A stretch of 59,242 nucleotides of DNA from Phaeospirillum sp. (GCA_030824585.1 JAVBXM010000247.1:1-59242), one strand, 5' to 3'. Positions 36,985-46,740 are shown, counted from the stretch's first letter. The notes: generated from the sequence alone by a model not told the origin. Numbers and translations: made by a program.

Positions 36985-39455
36985 CCAAGCGCAAGACCGT
37001 TGCCCATCCCGCGCCGCTGCCCGCCGCCGCCCTGTATCGCGTGTGCGACCCGGCCCAGTTCGACTTCGCCACCACCGCCGACCTGCCCGGCGAGCCCGGC
37101 GGACCGGGGCCGGCGCTGGGTCAGGAGCGGGCCGTCGAAGCCATCCGCTTCGCCATCGGCATGCGCCACCGCGGCTTCAACCTGTTCGCCCTGGGCGAGG
37201 AGGGGACCGGACGGCGCAACCTGATCCTCGGGCACCTGCGCGAGGCCGCCGCCGTCCGCCCGCCGTCCGACGACTGGGTCTATGTGGAGAATTTCGCGGA
37301 AGCGGCGCGGCCCCGGGCGGTGCGCCTGCCCGCCGGGCGGGGACGGGTGCTGGAGCGCGACATGGCCCATCTGGTGGAGGAACTGGGCCATGCCCTGCCC
37401 GCCGCCTTCGAGGCCGAGGATTACCGGGCGCGGCGCCAGATGGTGGAGTCCGAGGCCAAGCAGCAGCGCGAGGCGGCCTTTTCCGCCATCCAGGAGGACG
37501 CCGAGGCCCATGGCATCGCCCTGGTCCGCACGCCCATGGGGCTGGGCCTGGCGCCGTCCAAGGGGGACGAGGTGCTGCCCCCCGACGAGTTCAAGCAACT
37601 GCCCGACGAGGTCCAGAACCGCCTGCGCGGCGAGATGGAACGGCTGCAGGAGCGGCTGGAGGCCACCATCAAGCAGGTGCCGCGCTGGGACCGCGACATG
37701 CGGGCCCGGCTGCGCGAACTGGAGCGCGAGGCGGTGGGCCACGCCATCGCCCATCTGATGGACGATCTCAAGGGCGACTGGGCCGCCCAGCCCGAGGTGC
37801 TGGCCTATCTGGACGACGTGGCCGCCGACGTGGCGCTCAACGCCCAGGACTTCCTGCCCGAGACCGAGGAGGCGGAACGCCGGGAAGAGGGGCGCCGCGA
37901 GGGGCGCCCGCGCGGCCCCGACGGCCGCTACCGCCGCTACCGGGTCAACGTGCTGGTCTGCCGCGAGGGCGAGACCGGCGCTCCGGTGGTGATGGAGACC
38001 TATCCCACCCAGCCCAACCTCATCGGCCGGGTCGAGCACATCGCCCAGTACGGCACGCTGATCACCGATTTCAACCTGATCAAGGCGGGCAGCCTGCACC
38101 GGGCCAACGGTGGCTATCTGGTGATGGACGCCCTCAAGCTGCTGATGCACCCCTTCGCCTGGGACGACCTGAAGCGCGCCCTTCGCGACCGCGAGATCCG
38201 CATCGAATCCCCCGGCCAGGCCATGGGGCTGATCAGTACTCTGTCGCTGGAGCCCCAGCCCATCCCGCTCGATCTCAAGGTGGTGCTGGTCGGCGACCCC
38301 ATGCTGTACTACCTGCTCAGCCACAACGACCCGGAATTCGGCGAGCTGTTCAAGGTTTCGGCGGATTTCGACTGGCGCATGGAGCGCAGCGAGTCCAACA
38401 CCGCCCTGCTGGCCCGCTCGGTGGCGATCCTGGCCGGCAAGGAGGGATTGCGGCCGCTCGATCGCTCCGCCGTGGCCCGCGTCGTCGAGCAGGCCTCGCG
38501 CGAGGTGGGCGATTCGACGCGGCTGTCCACCCACATGGCCAGCCTGGCCGATCTGGTGCGCGAGGCCGATTACTGGGCGGGGGAGGACGGCGCCGATCTG
38601 GTGCGGGCCGGGCATGTGGAGCGGGCGGTGGCCGCCTCGATCCGCCGTCTCGACCGGGTGCGCGACAACGTCCAGGAGGAGATGCTGGCCGGTACCGTCC
38701 ACATCGCCACCGGGGGCGAGGTGGTGGGGCAGATCAACGGACTGGCGGTGCTGGAACTGGGGCGCTTTTCCTTCGGCCGGCCCACCCGGGTGACGGCGCG
38801 GGTGCGTTTCGGCAAGGGCGACGTGGTGGATATCGAGCGCGAGGTCCTGCTGGGCGGGCCCATTCACGGCAAGGGGGTGATGATCCTGTCGTCGTTCCTG
38901 GCGTCGCGCTACGCCACCGAACTGCCCCTGGCGCTGTCGGCGACCCTGGTGTTCGAGCAATCCTATGGCGGCATCGAGGGCGATTCCGCTTCCTCCACCG
39001 AACTCTACGCCCTGCTGTCCGCCCTGTCCGACCTGCCCATCCGCCAGAGCCTGGCGGTGACCGGCTCCATCGACCAGTTCGGGCGCATCCAGGCCATCGG
39101 CGGGGTCAACGAGAAGATCGAGGGCTTCTTCGACCTGTGCCGGGCCCGGGGACTGGACGGCAGCCACGGCGTGCTGATTCCCGCCGACAACGTGCCCCAT
39201 CTGATGCTGCGCCGGGACGTGGTCGAGGCCGCCGAGGCCGGCCTGTTCTCCGTCTATCCGGTGGAGACCGTGGACCAGGGCATCGCGCTGCTGACCGGGC
39301 ATCCGGCCGGCGAGCGCGACGACGAGGGCAAGTTCCCGTCCAGCTCGGTCAACCGCCGGGTGGCGGCGCGGCTGGGCGCCTTCATGCGCCGGGCCGAGGA
39401 TCTGGCGGTGCCCCGCCCCATCAACGGCATGGGACGCAACGGAGTGGGCGGGTGA
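36981..39455 (+). CDS. Lon-related ATP-binding protease (LonB-like family)
   Basis: 824 residues. The N-terminal part carries an AAA-type ATPase region and long coiled coil (about 130-260), and the C-terminal part a Lon protease domain with catalytic Ser in GDSASSTE (about 671) and Lys in NEKIEGFF (about 712). The Walker A site reads GEEGTGRR, with Arg in place of the usual GK[ST], suggesting weak or altered ATP use. Starts at GTG 36981, overlapping the zincin gene, and its stop overlaps the next gene (TGATG). Likely a cytoplasmic quality-control protease; substrates unknown. Confidence 0.87.
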   Translation: MTKRKTVAHPAPLPAAALYRVCDPAQFDFATTADLPGEPGGPGPALGQERAVEAIRFAIGMRHRGFNLFALGEEGTGRRNLILGHLREAAAVRPPSDDWVYVENFAEAARPRAVRLPAGRGRVLERDMAHLVEELGHALPAAFEAEDYRARRQMVESEAKQQREAAFSAIQEDAEAHGIALVRTPMGLGLAPSKGDEVLPPDEFKQLPDEVQNRLRGEMERLQERLEATIKQVPRWDRDMRARLRELEREAVGHAIAHLMDDLKGDWAAQPEVLAYLDDVAADVALNAQDFLPETEEAERREEGRREGRPRGPDGRYRRYRVNVLVCREGETGAPVVMETYPTQPNLIGRVEHIAQYGTLITDFNLIKAGSLHRANGGYLVMDALKLLMHPFAWDDLKRALRDREIRIESPGQAMGLISTLSLEPQPIPLDLKVVLVGDPMLYYLLSHNDPEFGELFKVSADFDWRMERSESNTALLARSVAILAGKEGLRPLDRSAVARVVEQASREVGDSTRLSTHMASLADLVREADYWAGEDGADLVRAGHVERAVAASIRRLDRVRDNVQEEMLAGTVHIATGGEVVGQINGLAVLELGRFSFGRPTRVTARVRFGKGDVVDIEREVLLGGPIHGKGVMILSSFLASRYATELPLALSATLVFEQSYGGIEGDSASSTELYALLSALSDLPIRQSLAVTGSIDQFGRIQAIGGVNEKIEGFFDLCRARGLDGSHGVLIPADNVPHLMLRRDVVEAAEAGLFSVYPVETVDQGIALLTGHPAGERDDEGKFPSSSVNRRVAARLGAFMRRAEDLAVPRPINGMGRNGVGG

Positions 39456-40498
39456 TGCTGTGCCGCCTGCTGCTGCTCGCCGTTATGCTGCTGGCAGCGT
39501 TCGACGGGGCGGCCAGCGAGTTGCGGGTGCTGACCCGGTCCTCCTATCTGTCGCCGGAATTGCTGCGCAAGTTCGAGCGCGAGACCGGGATCTCCGTCGC
39601 CCTGACGGTGGTCGCCGGCCACGACGAGGTGATCGAGCGCCTGCTGGGCGCCAAGTCGGGCTTCGACATCGCCTTCTCGCCCGATTACCACGTGGGCGGG
39701 CTGATCCGGGGCGGGCTGATCGAGCGGGTGCTGGCCGACCGCCTCAACGGCTTTTGGAACGTGGAGGACCCCTGGCGGTCGCGCTCGTTCGATCCGCGCA
39801 ACGAATACACCATTCCCCATCAGTGGGGGACCACCGCCTTCGCCGTGGATACCTCCATCCATCGCGGCGACATCGATTCGCTTCGCCTGCTGTTCGAGCC
39901 GCCCCCCGAGATCGACGGGCATATCGGCCTTTTGGACGAAGGCGACATGGTCCAGCTGGCGCTGGTCCACCTGGGCGAGGCGCGCTGCGCCATCGACGAG
40001 GGCAAGCTGGAAAAGGCCGCCCGCCTGCTCGAGCCGCTGCTGGCCCGCAACCGGCTGGTGGCCGCCGAACAGGTGATGGCGACCTTGGCCGATCCCACCA
40101 TGGTGCTGGTGGTCGCCTGGAACGGCGACGCCATGCGGGCGAGGGACAAGCGGCCCAGCCTGGCCTACGCCTACCCGCGCGAGGGCAATCTGGTGTGGAC
40201 CGACGTGGTGGTGGTGCCGCGCAATCCCCCCAACCGGGCCAACGCCATGAAGTTCCTGACCTTCATGCTGAAGCCCGAGAACGCGGCGCTGGATTCCAAC
40301 TTCAACGGCTACGCCACCATGATCCGCGGCAGCGAGGGTTTCCTGGCCCCCACGGTGCTGGCCGCGCCGGAAATGGTGGCGCCCTGGCCGGCCAAGGTCG
40401 GCTTCCTGCCGTCATGCGGCGATTCCGCCCAGCACCGCCACGAAGCGGTCTGGGAGGAGGTCAAGAAACGGGCGAGGCGGCCCTCGGCGGAAAAGTGA
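39455..40498 (+). CDS. Periplasmic solute-binding protein, PotD/iron-binding type
   Basis: 347 residues, signal peptide (MLCRLLLLAVMLLAAFDGAAS), then an SBP_bac-type fold related to spermidine/putrescine and Fe(III) binding proteins (ELRVLTRSSYLSPELLRKFE, WGTTAFAVD, AMKFLTFMLKPENAA). There is no permease or ATPase nearby; instead it is translationally coupled to the Lon-like gene. It may feed a transporter elsewhere or act as a sensor ligand-binder. Ligand unknown. Confidence 0.82.
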   Translation: MLCRLLLLAVMLLAAFDGAASELRVLTRSSYLSPELLRKFERETGISVALTVVAGHDEVIERLLGAKSGFDIAFSPDYHVGGLIRGGLIERVLADRLNGFWNVEDPWRSRSFDPRNEYTIPHQWGTTAFAVDTSIHRGDIDSLRLLFEPPPEIDGHIGLLDEGDMVQLALVHLGEARCAIDEGKLEKAARLLEPLLARNRLVAAEQVMATLADPTMVLVVAWNGDAMRARDKRPSLAYAYPREGNLVWTDVVVVPRNPPNRANAMKFLTFMLKPENAALDSNFNGYATMIRGSEGFLAPTVLAAPEMVAPWPAKVGFLPSCGDSAQHRHEAVWEEVKKRARRPSAEK

Positions 40499-40534
40499 CC
40501 GGCGTTTCCCGGCTCCGATTGGCGCAAACCGGTT

Positions 40535-41059
40535 TCAACCCTGGTGATGGATCGGGGTGCCCTGCGGCACCTTGATGCGCAGGCCCGGCGTGGGAATCTC
40601 GGCGACGAAACGCCCATGCTGCAGGGTGGAACGGCGCTGCAGCAGGCGGGCGTGGCTGCCCAGCAGGGCGACGACGTTCAGGGCGAATAGCACGATGCTG
40701 GCCCGCATGGCGAAGTCTCCCAGGGGAGCCATCAGCGGAATGGCGAACAGCAGGGGCAGCAGGGCATAGAGGAAGGTGTCGCGCCAGCGCCGCGTGTAGA
40801 CCACCGCCGAGGCCAGGGCCGCCACCGGCGAGACCAGCACCATGTCCACCTTGGCGCGCAGCACCACCTGGGCGGCCAGTGCGGCATAGGTGGGCGACAG
40901 CCCCTCGAAGGTGGCGATCAGCGCCAGTCCGTCGTTGCTCGGCGTGAAGGTGGCGCGCAAAGCCTCCACCGGCCAGTGGGCACGGGGAATGACCAGGCGG
41001 ATTTCCTTGTAGACGGCTCGGGAGAACTCGGAATCGGGGCGTAGAAGCTCGCTGACCAT
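40535..41059 (-). CDS. Two-segment membrane protein of unknown function
   Basis: 174 residues: an N-terminal soluble domain (1-95), then two membrane segments (about 96-118, 124-146) and a short C-terminal cytoplasmic tail. No family recognised. Single gene, divergent from the hydrolase at 41146. Confidence 0.6.
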   Translation of the reverse strand: MVSELLRPDSEFSRAVYKEIRLVIPRAHWPVEALRATFTPSNDGLALIATFEGLSPTYAALAAQVVLRAKVDMVLVSPVAALASAVVYTRRWRDTFLYALLPLLFAIPLMAPLGDFAMRASIVLFALNVVALLGSHARLLQRRSTLQHGRFVAEIPTPGLRIKVPQGTPIHHQG

Positions 41060-41145
41060 GAGGCGTGGAGCGATCCTAGAGTGTTGGCGACGCCGTACTC
41101 TGCCATGATGGGGGCATCGGGGCCAAGCGGCTTGGGAGGATGAGG

Positions 41146-41973
41146 ATGCGCGGATGGTTGATGGCCTTGCCGTTGTTGCTGGCGGGGCATGGGACGTGGG
41201 CCGCCGACGCGGTGGTCGGCGAGCGGGCGCTGGAGATCGAAAGCCGCCCGGGGGTCACCACCGCCTTCTATCTGACGGAGCCTTCGCCACCCGCGGCCGC
41301 CATCGCGATCCTGCTGGCCGGCGGCGATGGCAGCGTCGGGGTGCGGCCGGGCGAGACCGTCACCGAACCGGTCGCCTTCGGGCGGGGCAATTTCCTGGTG
41401 CGGTCGCGCTGGCTTCTCGCCGGCCGGGGAATCCTGGTGGCGACCATGGACGCGCCGTCGGACCAGGGACGTTCCATGACGGCGCCTTTCCGCCTTTCCG
41501 GCGAGCACGCCGCCGATATCGCCGCCCTGGCCGCCTGGCTGAAACGCCGGAGCGGCGGCCTGCCGGTCTGGCTGGTCGGCACCAGCATGGGGACGCTGTC
41601 GGCGGCCAGTGCGGCGGTCCGGTTGGGCGGGCAGGTGGACGGAGTGATCCTGACCTCGTCCATCACCCGTGGGCACCAAAAGTATTCCTATCCGTCCAAC
41701 GGCGTGCTGGGCCTGGGACTGGGCGAACTCGCCGTCCCGGCCATGGTCGTCGCCCATTCGGGCGATTCCTGCGAGGTCACGCAGCCCGGCGACGCCGCCG
41801 GGCTGCTGGAGAGCATGGCGAAGTCGCCCCGGCGCCGGCTGCTGCTGGTCGATGGCGGCGCTCCGGCGCGGTCCGCCGCCTGTCAGGCCATGTCGCCCCA
41901 CGGCTTTTTCGGCCGCGAGGACGAGGTGATCGCCGCCATGGCCGAGTTCATCACCCCGCCTGCGCCGCGCTGA
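41146..41973 (+). CDS. Exported alpha/beta-hydrolase
   Basis: 275 residues with signal peptide (MRGWLMALPLLLAGHGTWA) and alpha/beta-hydrolase fold; nucleophile in GTSMG (S147), a later Asp around AHSGDSCEV and His around SPHGFFG could complete the triad. ATG 41146 follows GGAGG by 6 nt (ATG 41140 is closer to the site). The 3' end overlaps the convergent histidine-kinase gene by 23 bp. Substrate unknown; no lipase-like GxSxG variant beyond the one seen. Confidence 0.78.
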   Translation: MRGWLMALPLLLAGHGTWAADAVVGERALEIESRPGVTTAFYLTEPSPPAAAIAILLAGGDGSVGVRPGETVTEPVAFGRGNFLVRSRWLLAGRGILVATMDAPSDQGRSMTAPFRLSGEHAADIAALAAWLKRRSGGLPVWLVGTSMGTLSAASAAVRLGGQVDGVILTSSITRGHQKYSYPSNGVLGLGLGELAVPAMVVAHSGDSCEVTQPGDAAGLLESMAKSPRRRLLLVDGGAPARSAACQAMSPHGFFGREDEVIAAMAEFITPPAPR

Positions 41974-44155
41974 ACACCCGGCCGGGGGGAAAGGCGACCG
42001 TCACCCTCGTGCCCTGGTCGGGGCGGCTGTGGATGACCACCGTGCCGCCGTGCATCTCCATGATGGCGGCCACCATGGGCAGGCCGAGGCCGGTCCCCTC
42101 GTGGCGCCGGGCGATGCGGGCGTCCACCTGGATGAAGGGCTCGACGGCCTGGGCCATCTCCTCCTCGGTCATGCCGATGCCGGTATCGGAGACGTGAAGC
42201 TCCAGCCCGCCGTCCGGGGCCAGGGTGGCCGAGACGGTCACCGTTCCGCCGAAGGGCGTGAACTTGACGGCGTTGGCCAGCAGGTTGATCAGCACCTGAC
42301 GTATCCGTCGTTCGTCGGCCAGGACCTGGGGCAGCCTGGGGGGAAGCTCGACCTCCAGGGTCAGGCCGGCGGAGGCGCCGCGTTCGCGCAGCAGGCGGAT
42401 GGCGCCGTCGACCATGGGGGCCACGTCCAGGGGGCGGTCGTCCAGCTCCATGCGCCCCGCCTCGATCTTGGCCAGGTCCAAGATGTCGGTGATGATGCCC
42501 AGCAGATGGCGGCCCGAGGCGGAAATGTCGCCGGCATATTCGCGGTAGCGGTCGGGCATGGGGCCGAGAACCTGGGAATACATGGTCTCGGCGAAGCCGA
42601 TGATGGCGTTGAGCGGGGTGCGCAGCTCATGGCTCATGCCGGCGAGGAATTCGCTCTTGGCGCGGCTGGCGCTTTCGGCCTGTTCCTTGGCGGCCAGCAA
42701 TTGGGCCTCGGCCTGCTTGCGCCGCTCGATGTCCTCGGTGACGCCGATCAGGTACTCGATCCGTCCCTCGCGCCACAGGGCGGACAGGGTCAGGTTGACC
42801 CAGACGGCGGAGCCGTCCTTGCGGATGAAGCGCTTTTCCAGGGCGAAGCTTTGCCGGTCGCCGCGGATCATGGCGGCGATCTCGTCGGTGCCCAGGGCAC
42901 GGTCCTCGGGATGGGTGACGTCCAGGGTCGAGCGGCCGATCAGTTCGTCGGGCGTGTAGCCCAGCATGGCGGCGAAGCGGCCGTTGACCCGGATGAACCG
43001 GCGGCCGGGGGTGGCATGGCTCATGCCCACGGCGGCCTGCTCGAAGGTGGCGCGGAAGCGGTCCTCGCTGTCCTTCAGCCAGATTTCACGCTCGTTCAGC
43101 GCGCCGACCATGGTGTCGAAGGTGGTGCCCATCTCGCCCACCTCGCCCAGGCCGCCGCCGGTCCGGGCGCCCATGTCGCCTTCCCGCACCCGGCGCATGG
43201 CGTCGGCCAGCCGGCCCAGCGGCTGGAACAACAGCCGGCGGCTGGAGAACCACAGCAGCAGCACGGCCCCCGAGCCGGCCACCGCGAAGGCGATCACCGC
43301 CATGCGCAGGAATTGCCGCTCCGAACCGCCCAGCCTTTCCACCGGAATGGTCACCGCGACGATGGTCTCCGGCGCCATGCGGCCCAGCGGAGCGATGCCG
43401 AACACCGATGTTTCGCCGGTGATGCTGGTGGCGGTGAACGAGCCGCCGGCACCCTTTGCCGCCGCCTCCTTCAATTCGGGCACCGGAGTGACGGCCGGCG
43501 CCGATTCGGGAAGCGCCGGCACCCGGGCCACCACCGTGCCGTCGGCCTTCAGCACCAGCAGGCGGGCGCCCTCGGGCAGGATGGGCGGCGCCACCGCCTT
43601 GGCCAGGTGGTCCAGCGAACGGGCGGTGACCACCACACCCCGCGCCGCGCCCAGCCAGCCGAGGATGGGATAGGCCATGGGCAGGGCGGTGCGGCCGTCG
43701 TCGAGCAGTTCATAGGGGGCGGTGGCGAAGGTGCCGCTTGCCAGGGCCCGGTCGATATGGGGACCCCGCGTCAGCCAGGTGATGTCCCGGCCCAGGGCGA
43801 TGCTGCAGCCGACCCGTCCGGCGGGATCGATGCGGATGAAACCCTCATGCCCCTCGATGGCCAGCAGGAAGTGGCGGTAATGGCTGCCGCATTCGTCGTC
43901 CTCGGGATCGTTGGCCAGGGCGGCCAGGGCCTCGCGCGAGCTTTCCAGTCCACGGTCGTGGATGGCGGCGGCCATGCGGGCCAGGGCTTCCACCTGGGTT
44001 CCCGCCGCTTCCAGCGAGAGGGATTCCGCCACTTTGGCGATGACGGCCAGGGTGCCGAGAAAGATGGCGGGAACGAGGCCGAGCACCACCACCTGGAACA
44101 GGTGGCCGCGTGCTCCGCCCAGCCAAGTCAGGGTCCGGTCGCCCCTGTCCGCCAT
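41951..44155 (-). CDS. Membrane PAS sensor histidine kinase
   Basis: 734 residues: membrane segment 1 (about 20-42), a long periplasmic domain (about 45-283, possibly Cache-like), membrane segment 2 (about 284-306), HAMP, PAS with PAC (about 365-485), HisKA with MSHELRTPLN (His about 507) and HATPase_c with GTGLGLPMVAAIMEMHGG. No receiver. The layout parallels the kinase at 19931-21658 but adds HAMP and PAS. The cognate regulator is not nearby. Confidence 0.87.
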   Translation of the reverse strand: MADRGDRTLTWLGGARGHLFQVVVLGLVPAIFLGTLAVIAKVAESLSLEAAGTQVEALARMAAAIHDRGLESSREALAALANDPEDDECGSHYRHFLLAIEGHEGFIRIDPAGRVGCSIALGRDITWLTRGPHIDRALASGTFATAPYELLDDGRTALPMAYPILGWLGAARGVVVTARSLDHLAKAVAPPILPEGARLLVLKADGTVVARVPALPESAPAVTPVPELKEAAAKGAGGSFTATSITGETSVFGIAPLGRMAPETIVAVTIPVERLGGSERQFLRMAVIAFAVAGSGAVLLLWFSSRRLLFQPLGRLADAMRRVREGDMGARTGGGLGEVGEMGTTFDTMVGALNEREIWLKDSEDRFRATFEQAAVGMSHATPGRRFIRVNGRFAAMLGYTPDELIGRSTLDVTHPEDRALGTDEIAAMIRGDRQSFALEKRFIRKDGSAVWVNLTLSALWREGRIEYLIGVTEDIERRKQAEAQLLAAKEQAESASRAKSEFLAGMSHELRTPLNAIIGFAETMYSQVLGPMPDRYREYAGDISASGRHLLGIITDILDLAKIEAGRMELDDRPLDVAPMVDGAIRLLRERGASAGLTLEVELPPRLPQVLADERRIRQVLINLLANAVKFTPFGGTVTVSATLAPDGGLELHVSDTGIGMTEEEMAQAVEPFIQVDARIARRHEGTGLGLPMVAAIMEMHGGTVVIHSRPDQGTRVTVAFPPGRVFSAAQAG

Positions 44156-44237
44156 TCGGCACTATCCCCCCCAAGAAGACTGCCCGATGCCGCAAGCTAT
44201 CATACCGGATGGCTAAACCAATACCGGCTATCCGTCA

Positions 44238-45443
44238 TTACTGGTGGATGCCGGCACGGTTGAGGTCGCGCATGGCGCCATCCAGCCCCTCGAGGGTCAG
44301 CGGGTGCATGCGTCCCCCCATCAACTGCTCGATCATCTGGGTGGAATGGGTCCATTGCCAGCGGGCCTGGGGCGCCGGGTTGAGCCAGGCGGCGCTGGGC
44401 CACTGGTCGAGCAGGCGGCGCATCCAGACGTGGCCCGGCTCCTCGTTCCATTCCTCGACCGCGCCGCCCGGCATGGTGATCTCGTAGGGGCTCATGGCGG
44501 CGTCGCCCACGAAGATCAGCTTGTAGTCGGACGGGAAGGTATGGATGACGTCGAGCGTGCTGGTGACGTCCTGATGGCGGCGGCGGTTGTCCTTCCACAG
44601 GCCGGAATAGGGGCAGTTGTGGAAGTAGTAGTGCTCCAGGTGCTTGAACTCGGAGCGCACCGCCGAGAACAGCTCCTCGCAGGTGCGCACGTGCTCGTCC
44701 ATGGAGCCGCCGATATCGAGCAGCAGCAGCACCTTGACCTTGTTGTGGCGCTCGGGCCGCATCTTGAGGTCGAGCCAGCCGCCGGCCCGGGCGGTGGAGG
44801 TGATGGTGCCGGGCAGGTCCAGTTCGGTGGCGGCGCCCTCGCGGGCGAAACGGCGCAGGCGGCGCAGCGCCATGCGGAAGTTGCGGGTTCCCAGCTCGAT
44901 GCCGTCGTCGAGATTGCGGTAGGCCCGCTCGTCCCAGACCTTCACCGCGCGGCGGTGCCGCGATTCGTGCTGGCCGATGCGCACGCCCTCGGGATTGTAG
45001 CCGTAGGCGCCGAACGGCGAGGTGCCGGCGGTGCCGATCCACTTGGAACCGCCCTGGTGGCGCTCCTTCTGTTCCTCCAGGCGCTTTCGCAGGGTTTCCA
45101 TCAGCTTCTCGAAGCCGCCCGCCGACTGGATCTGCTCCATCTCCTCCGGGGTCAGGTGCTTTTCCGCCAGCTTGCGCAGCCATTCCTCGGGGATGGCGGC
45201 CTTCAACGCGGCGGCCAGTTCGTCGCCGGCCCCCACGATGCCGTCGAACACCCGGCCGAACACCCGGTCGAACTTGTCCAGGTTGCGCTCGTCCTTCACC
45301 AGGCAGGAGCGGGACAGGTAGTAGAAGGTGTCGACGTTCATCTCGGCGACGCCGTCGGCCAGCGCCTCCAGCAGGGTGAGGTACTCCTTCAGGGTGACCG
45401 GCACCTTGGCGTCGCGCAGTTCGAGGAAGAGGTTGAGAAACAT
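44238..45443 (-). CDS. VWA-domain protein (CoxE-like) of MoxR system
   Basis: 401 residues. The C-terminal von Willebrand A domain has a MIDAS-like DIGGSMD (Asp-x-Gly-x-Ser; usual DxSxS changed), with further acidic residues. The N-terminal part is helical with a charged, Arg/Glu-rich middle. Proteins of this kind work with a MoxR AAA+ ATPase as chaperones for metal-cofactor insertion. It is the third gene of moxR-hemerythrin-VWA, 5 nt after the hemerythrin stop. The client is not visible here. Confidence 0.85.
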   Translation of the reverse strand: MFLNLFLELRDAKVPVTLKEYLTLLEALADGVAEMNVDTFYYLSRSCLVKDERNLDKFDRVFGRVFDGIVGAGDELAAALKAAIPEEWLRKLAEKHLTPEEMEQIQSAGGFEKLMETLRKRLEEQKERHQGGSKWIGTAGTSPFGAYGYNPEGVRIGQHESRHRRAVKVWDERAYRNLDDGIELGTRNFRMALRRLRRFAREGAATELDLPGTITSTARAGGWLDLKMRPERHNKVKVLLLLDIGGSMDEHVRTCEELFSAVRSEFKHLEHYYFHNCPYSGLWKDNRRRHQDVTSTLDVIHTFPSDYKLIFVGDAAMSPYEITMPGGAVEEWNEEPGHVWMRRLLDQWPSAAWLNPAPQARWQWTHSTQMIEQLMGGRMHPLTLEGLDGAMRDLNRAGIHQ

Positions 45444-45448
45444 CGGTG

Positions 45449-45838
45449 TCAGCCGCCCTTGGCCCGGGTCCAGGCGGCGTAGCGCTGATCCTCGATCAGG
45501 ATGTGGCCTTTGAGCCAGGACCACAGGAAATCCTTGAGGCGGGAATCACCGGTCGCGAAGGCCTGCTCGCGGTACTGCCGGAGCATGGCGGCCACCTCGT
45601 CGGCGAAGGAATCGTGCTGGACGCGGTGGGCGGCCAGACCGGGAAAGCCGATGGCCTCCAGGTGGGCCTCCTCGCGCTCGAAATGGCCGGTGGTATAGTC
45701 GAGGACCGCGTTGAACAGCTCCATGAAGTCCGGGGCCGCGTGGTCCAGGTCGTTGATCATCTGAATCAGCTTCTTGTGGTCCTTGTCCAGGAGCGGGACG
45801 TTCACGCTCATGGCCTCGGTCCACTGGATGACGGTCAT
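45449..45838 (-). CDS. Bacteriohemerythrin
   Basis: 129-residue four-helix protein that binds O2 at a di-iron site. All seven ligands are in place: H21, H52 and E56 (HFERE), H71 and H75 (HRVQH), H112 and D117 (HILIED). Its start overlaps the moxR stop by 1 nt (TGATG) and the VWA gene follows 5 nt later, so it is expressed as part of a MoxR/VWA operon. It may deliver oxygen or iron to that system, or report oxygen to it; both are inference. Confidence 0.9.
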   Translation of the reverse strand: MTVIQWTEAMSVNVPLLDKDHKKLIQMINDLDHAAPDFMELFNAVLDYTTGHFEREEAHLEAIGFPGLAAHRVQHDSFADEVAAMLRQYREQAFATGDSRLKDFLWSWLKGHILIEDQRYAAWTRAKGG

Positions 45839-46683
45839 CAGCGTCCCTCCCGCCGGCTGAGGAAGGCCAGGCGTTCGAACAGATGGACGTCCTGCTCGTT
45901 CTTCAGCAGGGCGCCGTGCAGCTTGGGGATCAGCGAGTTCTTGTCCTTGGCGCGCAGATCCTCCGGGCTCAGGTCCTCGGCCAGCAGCAGCTTGATCCAG
46001 TCCAGCAGTTCCGAGGTGGACGGCTTCTTCTTCAGCCCCGCCACCTCACGGATGTCGAAGAAGGCGGTCAGCGCCTCGTGCAGCAGGGCCGGCTTGATGC
46101 CGGGATAGTGCACGGCGACGATCCGCTCCATGGTCTCGCGGTCGGGGAAGCGGATGTAATGGAAGAAGCAGCGGCGCAGGAAGGCGTCGGGCAGCTCCTT
46201 CTCGTTGTTGGAGGTGATGATCACCATGGGCCGCCGTTCCGCCTTGACCACCTGCTTGGTCTCATAGACATGGAACTCCATGCGGTCGAGTTCCAGCAGC
46301 AGATCGTTGGGGAATTCGATGTCGGCCTTGTCGATCTCGTCGATCAGCAGCACCGGCGGCGTGGGGGCCTCGAACGCCTCCCACAGCTTGCCCCTGACGA
46401 TGTAGTTGGAGATGTCGTGGACGCGGCTATCGCCCAACTGCGAGTCGCGCAGGCGCGCCACCGCGTCATATTCGTACAGGCCCTGCTGCGCCTTGGTGGT
46501 GGACTTGACGTGCCACTGCAGCAGCGGGCGGCCCAGCGACCTGGCCACCTCGGCGGCCAGCACGGTCTTGCCGGTGCCCGGCTCGCCCTTGATCAGCAGC
46601 GGGCGCTCGAGGCGCAGCGCCGCATTGACGGCGATCAGCAGATCCTCGGTCGCAACATAGCTATCGGTACCCTTGAACGACAT
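45838..46683 (-). CDS. MoxR-family AAA+ ATPase
   Basis: 281 residues: Walker A GEPGTGKT (33-40), Walker B LLIDEIDKAD, sensor-1 Asn in VIITSNNEKELP and arginine-finger LRRCFFHYI. MoxR ATPases act with VWA proteins to mature metal enzymes or membrane complexes. ATG 46683 is preceded by GGAGTGAG; the longer in-frame extension upstream covers the operator region and is not coding. First gene of moxR-hemerythrin-VWA, with a perfect 19-bp palindrome just upstream. Confidence 0.92.
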   Translation of the reverse strand: MSFKGTDSYVATEDLLIAVNAALRLERPLLIKGEPGTGKTVLAAEVARSLGRPLLQWHVKSTTKAQQGLYEYDAVARLRDSQLGDSRVHDISNYIVRGKLWEAFEAPTPPVLLIDEIDKADIEFPNDLLLELDRMEFHVYETKQVVKAERRPMVIITSNNEKELPDAFLRRCFFHYIRFPDRETMERIVAVHYPGIKPALLHEALTAFFDIREVAGLKKKPSTSELLDWIKLLLAEDLSPEDLRAKDKNSLIPKLHGALLKNEQDVHLFERLAFLSRREGR

Positions 46684-46740
46684 GGGCTCACTCCTTACTC
46701 GAGAAGAAAGGTAGGAGCCTTGGTGAATTCGGTCAAGGAA

